A stretch of 64,000 nucleotides of DNA from Calothrix sp. HK-06 (GCF_001904745.1 NZ_MRCD01000008.1:110300-174299), one strand, 5' to 3'. Positions 18,674 through 29,478 are shown, counted from the first letter of the stretch. Made by a program: numbers and translations. The notes: a model not told the origin generated them from the sequence alone.

Positions 18674-19969
18674 ATGGCACGTCAAAGGGTTGTGATTGTA
18701 GGAGCTGGGTTTGCTGGACTATCAGCAGCACGCGCTTTAGGAAATTCCCCTTGTGAGGTGCTGCTAGTCAATCGCGAAAACTATCATACTTTTGTACCTT
18801 TACTGCATCAAGTGGCAACCTGTGGACTGGCGCCGGAACACATTGTTTGCTCGATTCGGAATTTAATCAAAAAATATAGCAATATTAAATTTGTTACTAG
18901 CGAAGTTGACAAAATAGATTTAGGAAACAAAATTATTGAAGTCAATGGTGTCCTAATTACCTATGATTACTTGATTTTAGCCTGTGGCAGTACTTCGCGT
19001 TTTTTTGGAGTTCCTGGTGCTTACGAGCATTCATTAACGCTAAAATCTTTGCAAAAATCAGTAAATATACGTAATCATATATTACATTGTTTTGAGATAG
19101 CGCAAGAGGAAGTACGGGTATCTCGACAACAACAGCAATTGACATTTACAATTGTGGGAGGAGGCGCCACTGGGGTTGAGATGGCAGGAGAGTTAGCGAC
19201 CTTAGTTTACGGAACGCTAAGTAAAGATTATCCAACTTTAGATTTTCGTAGAGTTAGAGTTTTATTACTGCACTCAGGAGAAGGACTACTTCCAGATATG
19301 CCAACTCGTTTGAGTAATTATACTGCGCGACAATTACGGCAGTTGGGAGTAGAAGTACAATTAAATTCTCGTGTCACTGGGGTGACAGAAAACGCGGTTT
19401 ATTTAGAAGACTCGCGCGTTATTCCTTGCCATACAGTAATATGGACTGGGGGAGTTGAGGGAGATAATAAAGTTAATAAATGGGGACTGTTAACAAATCG
19501 CAACAATCAAGTGAAGGTTTTCTCCACATTACAGGTTCCCGAACATCCCCAAGTATATGCCGTTGGAGATTTAGCAGCACTACACGATAAACAATTACCT
19601 TCTTTGGCGCCAGTAGCAATACAGCAAGGAATAGCTGCCGCAAATAATATTTTACGGCAAATCAAAGGTAAAAATCCTCAACCACTGCACTATCAACACC
19701 AAGGTTCAATGGTCATCATCGGGCGCCATATTGCAGTGGCTCATATTGGTAAAGTTAAATTAACAGGGTTTCCTGCTTGGTTGTTGTGGTTAGTAATTCA
19801 CCTCGCTTGTTTACCAGGATATTTAAATCGTTTACACGTTTTAATTAGCTGGGGATGGATATACTTTTTGCGCGAACATCCTATGCGGTTAATCTTTAGG
19901 CAAGATAATTTAGCTAAATATAATGATGTCCCACTTCCTAACCTCGACCGTGTACAGGGGAAGGATTGA
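18674..19969 (+). CDS. Type II NADH dehydrogenase (NDH-2 family)
   Basis: A 431-residue flavoprotein that passes electrons from NAD(P)H to quinone without pumping protons. The N-terminal FAD loop is VVIVGAGFAGLSAARAL (residues 5-21). The second dinucleotide loop is FTIVGGGATGVEMAGELA. The FAD-contacting AVGDLA motif lies at about 295-300. The C-terminal region has hydrophobic helices (PAWLLWLVIHLACLPGY) that fit monotopic membrane attachment. A GGGGGAA run precedes the ATG. Its 3' end overlaps the convergent lactonase-like gene by 32 bases. Confidence 0.93.
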   Translation: MARQRVVIVGAGFAGLSAARALGNSPCEVLLVNRENYHTFVPLLHQVATCGLAPEHIVCSIRNLIKKYSNIKFVTSEVDKIDLGNKIIEVNGVLITYDYLILACGSTSRFFGVPGAYEHSLTLKSLQKSVNIRNHILHCFEIAQEEVRVSRQQQQLTFTIVGGGATGVEMAGELATLVYGTLSKDYPTLDFRRVRVLLLHSGEGLLPDMPTRLSNYTARQLRQLGVEVQLNSRVTGVTENAVYLEDSRVIPCHTVIWTGGVEGDNKVNKWGLLTNRNNQVKVFSTLQVPEHPQVYAVGDLAALHDKQLPSLAPVAIQQGIAAANNILRQIKGKNPQPLHYQHQGSMVIIGRHIAVAHIGKVKLTGFPAWLLWLVIHLACLPGYLNRLHVLISWGWIYFLREHPMRLIFRQDNLAKYNDVPLPNLDRVQGKD

Positions 19970-20789
19970 TTTTTTTGGCAGTATCAAATTCAATGGCATC
20001 ATGACTACAAAACAAACGTACCTCATTACTATGTGCTACAGATAACGCACGTAATCGTTCTTGATTCAAAAGTCGAGTTTTGCGGTCAACTTCCATAAAC
20101 CACTGATAAGCGCGTAAACCAGGTGTACAGTTTGGTTTATTTGTTCCGACTTCATCTCGGTAAAAATAAGCATCACCTGCGTGTAAAAGCCAACCTGAAG
20201 ATGTTTCAATAGCAATACCAGCATGACCGCGCGTATGACCTGCCAAAGGAATCATTAAAATAGATTCAGGTAATCCATCGAGGTCGCGAACTGCTTCAAA
20301 ACCATACCAAGATTCACCTTTGGCACTATATAACTTCCACTGTTTAACTTCATCCCATTGATTTGGACGGTAGCGTTGCGATGATATAAAACCTTTTCGT
20401 TCCTGCGCTGCATCAAGCTCTGCTTGCATTACGTGTATAGTCGCTTCTGGAAAATCTTCTAAACCCCCTGCATGGTCAAAGTCTAAATGCGTAAGCACAA
20501 TATGACGTACATCACTTGTTTTAAATCCTAACTGCTCTATTTGAGCGCGCGCGGTATATTTTTCTTCAAACTGAATTCTATTTAAATTCATGAAAAATGG
20601 GCTGAGTCGTGATAGAGGCGCCTTAACGTCACGTTGCCCAAATCCGGTATCAATAAGAACTAAGCCCTGATTAGTCTCAACTAGCAAACAGTGACAAACA
20701 AGACTCGCAGTAAGTCCACGACTAAAACCGTCAAAAAGGGCGCCGCCTATAGGGCACATACAACCGCAGTTTAAATGGTGAATACGCAT
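19938..20789 (-). CDS. Metallo-beta-lactamase-fold hydrolase, AHL-lactonase-like
   Basis: A 283-residue enzyme with a complete dinuclear zinc site: HTHLDFDHAGG (HxHxDH), a later His in PLAGHTRGH, Asp in LLHAGDAYF, and a C-terminal His in FCSHD. The order and the N-terminal LVIDTGFG match the AiiA/AttM group that opens N-acyl-homoserine lactones, but related family members hydrolyse other esters and lactones, so quorum quenching is only a possibility. The sequence CGCMCPIGG at the N-terminus is Cys-rich. Its 3' end overlaps the NDH-2 gene by 32 bases. Confidence 0.85.
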   Translation of the reverse strand: MRIHHLNCGCMCPIGGALFDGFSRGLTASLVCHCLLVETNQGLVLIDTGFGQRDVKAPLSRLSPFFMNLNRIQFEEKYTARAQIEQLGFKTSDVRHIVLTHLDFDHAGGLEDFPEATIHVMQAELDAAQERKGFISSQRYRPNQWDEVKQWKLYSAKGESWYGFEAVRDLDGLPESILMIPLAGHTRGHAGIAIETSSGWLLHAGDAYFYRDEVGTNKPNCTPGLRAYQWFMEVDRKTRLLNQERLRALSVAHSNEVRLFCSHDAIEFDTAKKINPSPVHGRG

Positions 20790-20893
20790 GAAGCAATCCT
20801 TCTATAATTCACAACTCCTACATTGCATTCAGAAAAAGAGCATTACATCTAACTACTGGGGGATAGGATGCGTAGGTTTTGAATTTTGATTTA

Positions 20894-21015
20894 TTTTGAC
20901 CACAGAGACTTCTACGGCACAGAGAGAAGAGTGTAAGAGAGATAAAATAAATCTACAGAATTTTACATAACTTCTCAGTTATAAATCATGTAACTTTGTG
21001 TCTCTGTGGTCAAAA
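20894..21015. repeat. Inverted pair of ACCACAGAGA repeats
   Basis: Fifteen-base arms (20894-20908 and 21001-21015; TTTTGACCACAGAGA and its complement) are exact, separated by 92 bases. The pair lies in the spacer before the DUF4079-like gene. Each half belongs to the CACAGAGA repeat family seen elsewhere in the window. Confidence 0.75.
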
Positions 21016-21055
21016 TCTCTTCCACCTTGAATTAATAACATACACCAGGAGTTTT

Positions 21056-21445
21056 ATGCAATTAACAGATTTTCTTGGACTAGTTTATCCTGTACTTGCT
21101 GTTTTCTTTGTTTTCCCCTTAGTTGGTATCGTAGTTAACTATGCATGGGCAACACGTCAGCGTCGTTTACAAGCTAAAAGTGAGAATAAAAATAAAATTC
21201 CTGCTTCTTCTGGTTTGGAACACAAGCGGTTAGGAAGTTGGCTAACGGGTGCAGTTGTTGGTGTGATATTAGTAGGAGTGCTATTTCCCATTGGCAAAAA
21301 TATTATCACGAATCGAGTTTGGGACAAGGCGCCATTTCAAGTAATTTTCATCCTATTTCTGATGTGGGTGTTTCTATTTTATTTATTTGCTATCAATACT
21401 TTATTTTTATATTATTTCCGGTTTATAAAAATCTATAGCGAATGA
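21056..21445 (+). CDS. DUF4079-like integral membrane protein
   Basis: A 129-residue protein from ATG 21056, chosen because AGGAG lies just upstream and because the longer frame (from 20996) would translate a dispersed repeat. Three or four hydrophobic segments are visible: LVYPVLAVFFVFPLVGIVV at the start, then TGAVVGVILVGVLFPIG, then a long FILFLMWVFLFYLFAINTLF stretch. The layout resembles DUF4079 proteins of cyanobacteria and chloroplasts. No function is known. It stands alone. Confidence 0.72.
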   Translation: MQLTDFLGLVYPVLAVFFVFPLVGIVVNYAWATRQRRLQAKSENKNKIPASSGLEHKRLGSWLTGAVVGVILVGVLFPIGKNIITNRVWDKAPFQVIFILFLMWVFLFYLFAINTLFLYYFRFIKIYSE

Positions 21446-21540
21446 TTTGTTTACGTTGGTGCATTAATAACTTTGAGCAAGTTGCAATCATGAGTTAGTG
21501 CGTGATTACTAGTTAGTGTGTGACGCTACTAGTTTAATAA

Positions 21541-21720
21541 TTACACTTCCACTCTTCTAATCTCATCTAAAAACTTTAGCTGCTGGTATATGCAACTAAT
21601 TTGCGGTAAATTCACACCTAATAAATGAGCTTTCCGTAATGGGTTTCCAAAAATTGCTTCTACTTCTAAAGGGCGCCTTTCATCATAATCAATTTTCATA
21701 CTGGTACGATAAGGCTTCAT
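21541..21720 (-). pseudogene. C-terminal remnant of a ketopantoate reductase-family gene
   Basis: A 59-codon frame reads MKPYRTSMKIDYDERRPLEV and goes on to NPLRKAHLLGVNLPQIS. This is the helical C-terminal region of 2-dehydropantoate 2-reductase (ApbA/PanE), including the conserved SM…D…RPLE and G…P positions. An in-frame stop a few codons upstream and the missing NADP-binding domain show that it is a fragment left after deletion. The enzyme would reduce ketopantoate in pantothenate synthesis; this piece cannot. The rest of the 490-base spacer shows nothing else. Confidence 0.78.
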
Positions 21721-21986
21721 TTTTACAGTTTTAAGAGTAATAATATTTTTACTCTACCGGAAAACTATATTACAAAAAAATTATTTAATTAAATACAGTA
21801 TTTAATTAAACCATAAAGGTTACAAAGAACACAAAGAAAAATATCTAACCATGTTTTTATGCAGATACAATTAATTTAAACCTACTATGGTGTTCCTATA
21901 TTCACTGAAACTCTTCTTTTCTTGCTCTATGCCCTTTGTATGCTTTGTGGTTTAAAATATCTTTAACCATATGTATCTACTTGTAT

Positions 21987-22856
21987 ATGTTTACACAAAT
22001 ATTGATTTGTACAGACTTTTCCGACGGTTTACATCGCCTAGCGCATTTTGCCCCTAGCTTAGAAAAAGCAGGAGTAAAGCAAATAGTGTTTCTCCATACT
22101 GTAGCATTATCTGATAAAGGAGTTATAGTACGAGTCGATAGTGCCAAAATAGAGCAAGCTCAAACTCGATTAGCAGAAGCTATCGGTGAAAGTCGTGCTG
22201 GTATAGAAGTAAAAATAGAAGTTCAATCAGGGAAACCAGTAGATACAATTCTTAAAGTAGCTCGAACATATCAATCGCAATTAATTATAGTGGGTTCGCA
22301 AAGCCGTAGTTCTATAACCGAGAAATTCGTAGGTAGTACAATGGCTGATTTATCGCGTCAAACCAAGATTCCTTTATTAGTACTACGTCCGCAATTAATC
22401 GCTGCATATACAAATGAAGAACTAGCGCTTCGCTGTCAACATCTTTTTCGTTCCTTACTAATTCCCTATAATCAAAGTCAAGTAGCAGATATTTTAATCC
22501 AACAAATCAAGCAATTAGCTCAAAAACCTGGAGAATATCTGCAAAAATGTAAGCTTTGCTGGGTTTTAGAATCTAGTGGTCGTCGAGACGCACCAGTAAA
22601 AGTCTCACCGCAGCAAGCACAAGAAACTTTATCTAAAATTAAAGCTGATTTAGAGAAACTTAATTTACACGTGGACACAGAAGTGCGGGAAGGAAGCTCT
22701 GTTGCTACCATTTTAGATATAGCTGTAATGGAAGATATTACTGCTATTGCAATCTCATCAGGAACAATAGGTAAACTCCAAGAATGGCTTGTTTCCAGTT
22801 TTGCTGCTGAAATTTTACGACAAAGTTGGTACCCTGTTTTATTTTTTCCATCTTAA
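21987..22856 (+). CDS. Tandem universal stress protein (two UspA domains)
   Basis: A 289-residue protein from ATG 21987, chosen because the UspA fold starts right there (MFTQILICTDFSDG). Two UspA domains are present: residues 1-135, with ATP-loop-like GSQSRSSITEKFVGSTM, and residues about 150-289, with a weaker GTIGKLQEWLVSSFAAE loop. Such proteins respond to starvation, oxidative or respiratory stress. The next gene starts 60 bases downstream and encodes a heme-binding sensor-like protein, followed by a ParA-like ATPase. A stress or redox operon is possible (inference). Confidence 0.88.
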   Translation: MFTQILICTDFSDGLHRLAHFAPSLEKAGVKQIVFLHTVALSDKGVIVRVDSAKIEQAQTRLAEAIGESRAGIEVKIEVQSGKPVDTILKVARTYQSQLIIVGSQSRSSITEKFVGSTMADLSRQTKIPLLVLRPQLIAAYTNEELALRCQHLFRSLLIPYNQSQVADILIQQIKQLAQKPGEYLQKCKLCWVLESSGRRDAPVKVSPQQAQETLSKIKADLEKLNLHVDTEVREGSSVATILDIAVMEDITAIAISSGTIGKLQEWLVSSFAAEILRQSWYPVLFFPS

Positions 22857-22916
22857 ATTGCATAAGTTATGAAGCGCCGGATATAGAGATATTACAGACA
22901 GTTGGTACTAAACAAA

Positions 22917-23972
22917 ATGGTACGACGTTTAAATCTCGCGTCTCAATTTACACTGATATTATCAATAATCTTCGTTATTGGAATTTTTATCGGTGGTTTG
23001 TCGTTATCAAAAGCCCTTGAAAACAAGGCTCAAATCGAAATGACCTACCGCGCACAGTTGGCAATGCAATTAGTCAACGCCGTTAAAAGTTATACCAGTA
23101 ATGATATAGCACCGTTGCTAGCTTCGGTGACGAATCCAGAATCGCGTTTTTTTCCCGAAACTGTCCCAAGTTTGAGTGGGAGAAGAGTTTTTGAGCGGTT
23201 TAAACAAGATTGGAAATACAAAGACTTAATATATAAGGATGCAGCATTAAACCCTACAAACCCCCATGATAAAGCTGATTTATTTGAAGCTAATTTAGTC
23301 GAAAAGTTTGAACAGAACAGAGATACTAAAAATTTTTCTGGGTTTAGGTCTGTAAAGGGTGAACAATTATTTTACAGCGCACAACCACTAACCGTTAATA
23401 GCCTCACTTGCTTAAAATGCCATTCTACACTAGAAATGGCGCCGAAAAGTCACGTTAAGCTGTACGGTACTAAAAATGGATATGGATGGAAACTCAATCA
23501 AATTATTGGCACACAGATAATTTATGTACCTGCTAGCGAATTATTTGAAAACGCACACAAAGCACTTTTAATGTTTGTTGGCATATTTATCATAATTTTT
23601 GCATTAGTTATAGTCTGTATTAATTATTTACTTAAATGGAGAGTAATTCAACCTTTAAAACCAATGGCTCAACTTGCTTCACAAATGACTCAAGATGCAG
23701 CAATGAAAAGCGAAATTTGGGCACAAGAGCGTTCCGTACTAAATAAAATAGCCAAACGCACTGATGAATTTGGATATTTAGGAAGAGTATTTCAAAAAAT
23801 GATGCATGAAATTTACCTGCGTGAACAACAATTAACACAACAGCTACAACAATTACAAGTTGAAATAGACCATAGCAAACGTCAACGTGAAGTAGCAGAA
23901 ATTGAAGAAAGCGATTATTTTAAAAATCTTCAAAAAACAGCAAAAGAAATTCGTAACCAGTGGGATAAATAA
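22917..23972 (+). CDS. c-type heme protein with Tll0287-like sensor domain and HAMP
   Basis: A 351-residue membrane protein from ATG 22917 (a TTG five codons earlier is possible). A transmembrane helix near residues 14-32 leads into a periplasmic DUF3365/Tll0287-like domain. That domain has one heme motif, CLKCH (Cys165 to His169), and the motif around ESRFFPETVPS. A second transmembrane helix (about 215-240) is followed by a HAMP-like linker (RVIQPLKPMAQLASQM) and a coiled coil. There is no kinase or cyclase output domain, so the signal must go to a partner. The ParA-like ATPase begins 16 bases after its stop. Confidence 0.88.
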   Translation: MVRRLNLASQFTLILSIIFVIGIFIGGLSLSKALENKAQIEMTYRAQLAMQLVNAVKSYTSNDIAPLLASVTNPESRFFPETVPSLSGRRVFERFKQDWKYKDLIYKDAALNPTNPHDKADLFEANLVEKFEQNRDTKNFSGFRSVKGEQLFYSAQPLTVNSLTCLKCHSTLEMAPKSHVKLYGTKNGYGWKLNQIIGTQIIYVPASELFENAHKALLMFVGIFIIIFALVIVCINYLLKWRVIQPLKPMAQLASQMTQDAAMKSEIWAQERSVLNKIAKRTDEFGYLGRVFQKMMHEIYLREQQLTQQLQQLQVEIDHSKRQREVAEIEESDYFKNLQKTAKEIRNQWDK

Positions 23973-23988
23973 CAGGACGTTCAGGACA

Positions 23989-24804
23989 ATGACTAAAATT
24001 ATATCAATTCATTCTTTCCGTGGTGGTACAGGAAAATCAAACATTACCGCTAACTTAGCAACAATGATTGCGCGGTCTGGCTACCGTGTTGGTATAGTAG
24101 ATACAGACATTCAATCTCCAGGTATTCATGTTCCCTTTGGCTTAGACGACACCCAAATTAAATCCACTCTCAATGATTACTTGTGGGGGAAGTGTAAACT
24201 CGAAGCAGCTACCTACGACGTTAGCTCAGTTTTTACCACTCGACAAAAAACTGGCTGGTTCAGCAATAATAAAGGCAAAATATATTTAATCCCATCAAGC
24301 ATAAAAACCAACGAGATATCGAAAATTTTACGTGAAGGATACGACGCACGTTTACTTAACGATGGGTTTCGTTATCTTACACAACAACTCAAACTAGATT
24401 ACTTATTTATAGATACCCACCCAGGAATAAACGAAGAAACCCTGCTCTCAGTAATTATCTCCGATATACTAATAGTCATTTTGCGTCCCGACAAACAAGA
24501 TTACCAAGGAACCGCAGTAACTATAGATGTCGCACGCAAACTAGAAGTCCCAAAAATGCTTTTAGTCGTAAATAAAGTATTACCAAGCATCAACCAAGAA
24601 GCGCTGCGAAATCAAGTACAAAAAAACTACAATGCCACCGTCGCGGGAATTTTACCAGTATGTGATGAAATGTTTCAACTAGCAAGCAGCGATATTTTCT
24701 CACTGCGTTACCCAGAACATGTTTGGACACAAACCGTAAGTTCAATAGCCAAACAATTAACTGATAAACAACTTGCTACAAAACTTTATAAAGAAGCGCG
24801 CTAA
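23989..24804 (+). CDS. ParA/MinD-family ATPase
   Basis: A 271-residue P-loop ATPase. The deviant Walker A motif FRGGTGKSN directly follows the first strand MTKIISIHS, which fixes the start at ATG 23989. DTDIQSPG (A'-type) and FIDTHPGI (Walker B) follow. This class positions proteins or DNA on membranes or nucleoids. With no parB or minE nearby, and with a heme sensor immediately upstream (16 bases), it is more likely an output partner of that sensor than a partition protein (inference). No transmembrane segment. Confidence 0.85.
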   Translation: MTKIISIHSFRGGTGKSNITANLATMIARSGYRVGIVDTDIQSPGIHVPFGLDDTQIKSTLNDYLWGKCKLEAATYDVSSVFTTRQKTGWFSNNKGKIYLIPSSIKTNEISKILREGYDARLLNDGFRYLTQQLKLDYLFIDTHPGINEETLLSVIISDILIVILRPDKQDYQGTAVTIDVARKLEVPKMLLVVNKVLPSINQEALRNQVQKNYNATVAGILPVCDEMFQLASSDIFSLRYPEHVWTQTVSSIAKQLTDKQLATKLYKEAR

Positions 24805-24854
24805 AATTGTGGGCTAAAATATTGTGGAATGGGCATCCTTGCCCGTAATTAATA

Positions 24855-25268
24855 TCAAGGACAAAGCTTATTAGTCCAAACTTGGCTGACTTTTCCTCTT
24901 GCACACTTATTTTGCTCCCCAACCCAAACAACCCGCCATTTATTTTGACTGCGTTGCATCTCAACCCTTCTTCGTATAGCAGCTACAGAATCATCTGCCA
25001 AACCTTCTTTAGTCATCACAACTACTGCTGTATCGCGCGTTGGGTACTTAACTTCAACATTTTCTGATTTTCTTCCCTCTGCTTCATCAGTATCAGCAAA
25101 TAATTTAACCGCAACTTGATTTGGATTTGAGGTAGATATTTGATTTTGAGCAACAAACTTTTTCACGTCTACCACCCGATAACCAGAACGGGCAGAACTT
25201 TGAGCAGTTGCAGCAACAGAAACAAGAGTAACAGCCAACGTTGTTAACACAACTGATTGTTTTAACAT
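24855..25268 (-). CDS. Small secreted hypothetical protein
   Basis: About 137 residues from ATG 25268 (GTG 25277 is an alternative). A signal peptide is clear: MLKQSVVLTTLAVTLVSVAATAQS with an A-T-A cleavage-like site. The mature part of about 115 residues is basic and has a Cys pair near the C-terminus (NKCARGK and NKLCP) that could form a disulphide. I recognise similar cyanobacterial exported proteins but no named family. It is convergent with the ParA-like gene. Confidence 0.7.
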   Translation of the reverse strand: MLKQSVVLTTLAVTLVSVAATAQSSARSGYRVVDVKKFVAQNQISTSNPNQVAVKLFADTDEAEGRKSENVEVKYPTRDTAVVVMTKEGLADDSVAAIRRRVEMQRSQNKWRVVWVGEQNKCARGKVSQVWTNKLCP

Positions 25269-27254
<1,986 letters not shown>

Positions 27255-27262
27255 TATTTAAA

Positions 27263-27300
27263 CCCATGTAGAGACGTGACATGTCACGTCTCTACATGGG
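27263..27300. repeat. 38-bp perfect palindrome, GTAGAGACGTG family
   Basis: The whole 38-base stretch equals its own reverse complement (CCCATGTAGAGACGTGAC on the left). It lies eight bases after the pgm stop. It is the longest member of the GTAGAGACGTG family in this window and a likely transcription or RNA 3' end element. Confidence 0.85.
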
Positions 27301-27383
27301 CAATCAACCAGACACAGTATAATGTCATCTCGAAAAACGAAATATAATGTCATGCTGAGGAACGTAAACGTAGTTTTCCCAAA

Positions 27384-27410
27384 GGGTAGGGTAGGGTAGG
27401 GTAGGGTAGC
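27384..27410 (+). repeat. (GGGTA)5 tandem repeat, G-quadruplex-like
   Basis: Five GGG runs at 27384, 27389, 27394, 27399 and 27404 are each separated by TA. Four or more G3 tracts with two-base loops are the textbook pattern for a stable intramolecular G-quadruplex. It lies in the gene-poor stretch after pgm. The rest of 27301-27625 holds only two very short frames (27426-27569 and the following 20 codons) without recognisable character. Confidence 0.85.
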
Positions 27411-27625
27411 ATCTAAAAAATTTAAATGCTTATTACAAGTAAAATTTTAATCCATATTTCTGATAAATTAAAAAATTTACATGATAAGCAAGGATTGATT
27501 GATAAAGAGGTCAGTGATGATTTTTTATCACTCTATAGCGTTGCTAAAATGACAGTAGCAGATGTATGACAGAACTAACAAATGCTTTAGGACAAAAGTT
27601 TAGATTTTACCCGTTTACAGTATAA

Positions 27626-28285
27626 TTAAGCTCCTTTAAACAACATCTCTGTTTGATATTCATCTTTTGACTGATGATGCATAGCTAAAAAGGCGCCACC
27701 AATTTTATCAGGGTCAAATGGAGTATCAGGAGCAACTTGACCCATAATACTGACCATACCAATACGAACATTAGTATTAGCAAGTTCTTGTGAAAGGGTA
27801 AATGCCAAACTACGCAGTCCAGCTTTACCAATACTTATAGAAGCAGCTTCATCCCAAGGATAATGTGCCCAACCACCACCTGTAAACAAAATACTACCAC
27901 TTCCTTGAGAAATCATAGCTGGCACAACAGCTTTTACTGCAACCAAGGCGCCTACAACATTAGCACGAAAATCTTGAACAACTTGCTCGGCGCCTAAGCT
28001 TGTGGGTTTACCATATGTTGGGGATACGACATTGTAAATTAAGACTTCTGCCTTTTGAGATTGCTGAAGTTTAGTAATAGCATCTGTAAGCGAGTGTTCA
28101 TCTGCAACATCAGCAGTTTCAAAAGTCGCATCAATACCTGCTTCTGTTAGAGATTGTAAGGCGCCAGTATATTTAGAAGGATTTCGAGCAATTAATCCTA
28201 ATTGAAAACCCGCTTGACCAAATGCGCGCGCAACACCTAAACCAACACCTGTCCCAAATCCAACAATAATGCAAAGTGGCTTCAT
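27626..28285 (-). CDS. Short-chain dehydrogenase-like protein lacking the catalytic Tyr
   Basis: A 219-residue Rossmann protein of the short-chain dehydrogenase/reductase family. The cofactor loop is GFGTGVGLGVARAF (about 9-22), and the YNVVSP and GSGSILFTGG segments stand where NNAG and the catalytic-Ser strand usually are. The normal YxxxK reads ISIGK here, so the catalytic Tyr is replaced by Ile while Lys stays. It may bind NADP(H) without classical dehydrogenase activity. It is the last gene of the five-gene minus-strand operon ending at this locus, 11 bases after the previous stop. Confidence 0.85.
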   Translation of the reverse strand: MKPLCIIVGFGTGVGLGVARAFGQAGFQLGLIARNPSKYTGALQSLTEAGIDATFETADVADEHSLTDAITKLQQSQKAEVLIYNVVSPTYGKPTSLGAEQVVQDFRANVVGALVAVKAVVPAMISQGSGSILFTGGGWAHYPWDEAASISIGKAGLRSLAFTLSQELANTNVRIGMVSIMGQVAPDTPFDPDKIGGAFLAMHHQSKDEYQTEMLFKGA

Positions 28286-28296
28286 TTGATTTTTAC

Positions 28297-28602
28297 CTAT
28301 TTTACAAAAGCAATGGAAGTTTGATTGTAATGCTGCATTTCTTGTATCTGTGGAATATAAGGCTGAACAAGACCAAAGAAACCTTTAAATTCTTCACTGT
28401 TGCGGAATACTGTGAGATGTTCTTCTGTAGAAGTCCAAAGAATTCGCAGAATATAACGTTGAGGTTCTTCTTCGCAATGCGTCAAATCATAGCCTAAACA
28501 AACCGAAGATGCTCTCAAAAATTCAGCAGCTTTAGCATAATCAGATTCAAATTGCGTGTTTAATCCAGATGGTAAATTGTAGCGAATATATTCAACAATC
28601 AT
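28297..28602 (-). CDS. ABM-like small monooxygenase
   Basis: A 101-residue dimeric alpha-beta barrel protein, start supported by an AGGAG. The fold pattern is MIVEYIRYNL (strand), a helix ending KAAEFLRAS, then LGYDLTHCEEEPQRYILRILW and a C-terminal helix. It resembles antibiotic-biosynthesis monooxygenase/quinol monooxygenase domains, which oxidise aromatics without a cofactor, although several relatives are not enzymes. It is part of the tight operon 27626-30974, nine bases from its upstream neighbour. Confidence 0.8.
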   Translation of the reverse strand: MIVEYIRYNLPSGLNTQFESDYAKAAEFLRASSVCLGYDLTHCEEEPQRYILRILWTSTEEHLTVFRNSEEFKGFFGLVQPYIPQIQEMQHYNQTSIAFVK

Positions 28603-28611
28603 AAATAGCTC

Positions 28612-29469
28612 CTAATTTAAGATAGTTGGGGCATAATATTGAGAAAATTCATCATAGGAAGTTGCTTTTTTATTGGTGATTTGAGCAATAGTATCGTTTA
28701 CAACACTGCCTGCACCTTGTTCCCAGCAGGCACATAATTCTAATTCCGCATTCAAATACCATTCTGGTTCGCCATTGGCAAGTCGTGCTGCTTTCAAATC
28801 TGCGGGTGGAAGGTCAACGTAGTTTACAGACCGACCTAACGCTTTACCCAAAATATCAGCAACTTCGTTAAATGTAATTGCTTTATCGCCAGTCAAAACA
28901 TAACTTCTGTTTTCATGTCCTGTTTCAGTTAAGCAAACCCCTGCCACTGCCGCAACGTCGCGCGCATCAACGTGAGAAATTTTAGCATCACCAACACAAT
29001 TATAAAAGGCGCCATTTTGAGCAATAGTCTCTGTAAACCATCGCATGTTTTGCATTAACATATTCGGTTGAAGATGCGTCCATGCAATACCTGACTGTTC
29101 TAACTGCACTTCAATCTCACGATGCCATTTTTGAAAAGTACTAGGCAACTCACCTGCACCCATAACAGAAAGCTTGATAATGTGCTTTACTCCTGAATGT
29201 TTTGCCGCTTCAATAAAATTGCATTCTAGTTCAACTTGATTTGGTAAATTAGAAGATACAAGAAATGCCTTTTCAATACCTTGGAATGCCATGTCAAGAC
29301 TTTTAGATTGCGAAAAATCCCCTTGAGCTAGTTCTACACCTTGTTCAGATAATTTGGCACCTTTCTTCAAGTCCCGAACTAATCCACGAATAGGAACATT
29401 CTGACCAAGTAAATGTTGAATAAGCTCACCACCAATATTCCCAGTGGCACCAGTAATAAGAATCGTCAT
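28612..29469 (-). CDS. NmrA-like NAD(P)-binding atypical SDR
   Basis: A 285-residue protein beginning MTILITGATGNIGGELIQHL, the GxxGxxG cofactor loop of atypical short-chain dehydrogenases. The whole length resembles NmrA/QOR2-like proteins, which act as quinone reductases or redox sensors. Typical later segments are AFLVSSNLPNQVELECNFIE and QPNMLMQNMRW. No YxxxK of classical SDRs is seen. An AAAGGAA sequence precedes the start. Operon neighbours are two ABM-like monooxygenases, which favours a role in quinone or aromatic turnover (inference). Confidence 0.88.
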   Translation of the reverse strand: MTILITGATGNIGGELIQHLLGQNVPIRGLVRDLKKGAKLSEQGVELAQGDFSQSKSLDMAFQGIEKAFLVSSNLPNQVELECNFIEAAKHSGVKHIIKLSVMGAGELPSTFQKWHREIEVQLEQSGIAWTHLQPNMLMQNMRWFTETIAQNGAFYNCVGDAKISHVDARDVAAVAGVCLTETGHENRSYVLTGDKAITFNEVADILGKALGRSVNYVDLPPADLKAARLANGEPEWYLNAELELCACWEQGAGSVVNDTIAQITNKKATSYDEFSQYYAPTILN

Positions 29470-29478
29470 AATTTTCCT

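Noticed and set aside
20996..21055. Longer N-terminus for the DUF4079-like protein
   Set aside because: The extra 20 codons lie in a dispersed repeat, and AGGAG sits right before ATG 21056.
27426..27600. Two tiny overlapping frames after the GGGTA repeat
   Set aside because: 47 and about 19 codons, no ribosome site and no similarity I recognise; could be decayed remains but nothing supports it.
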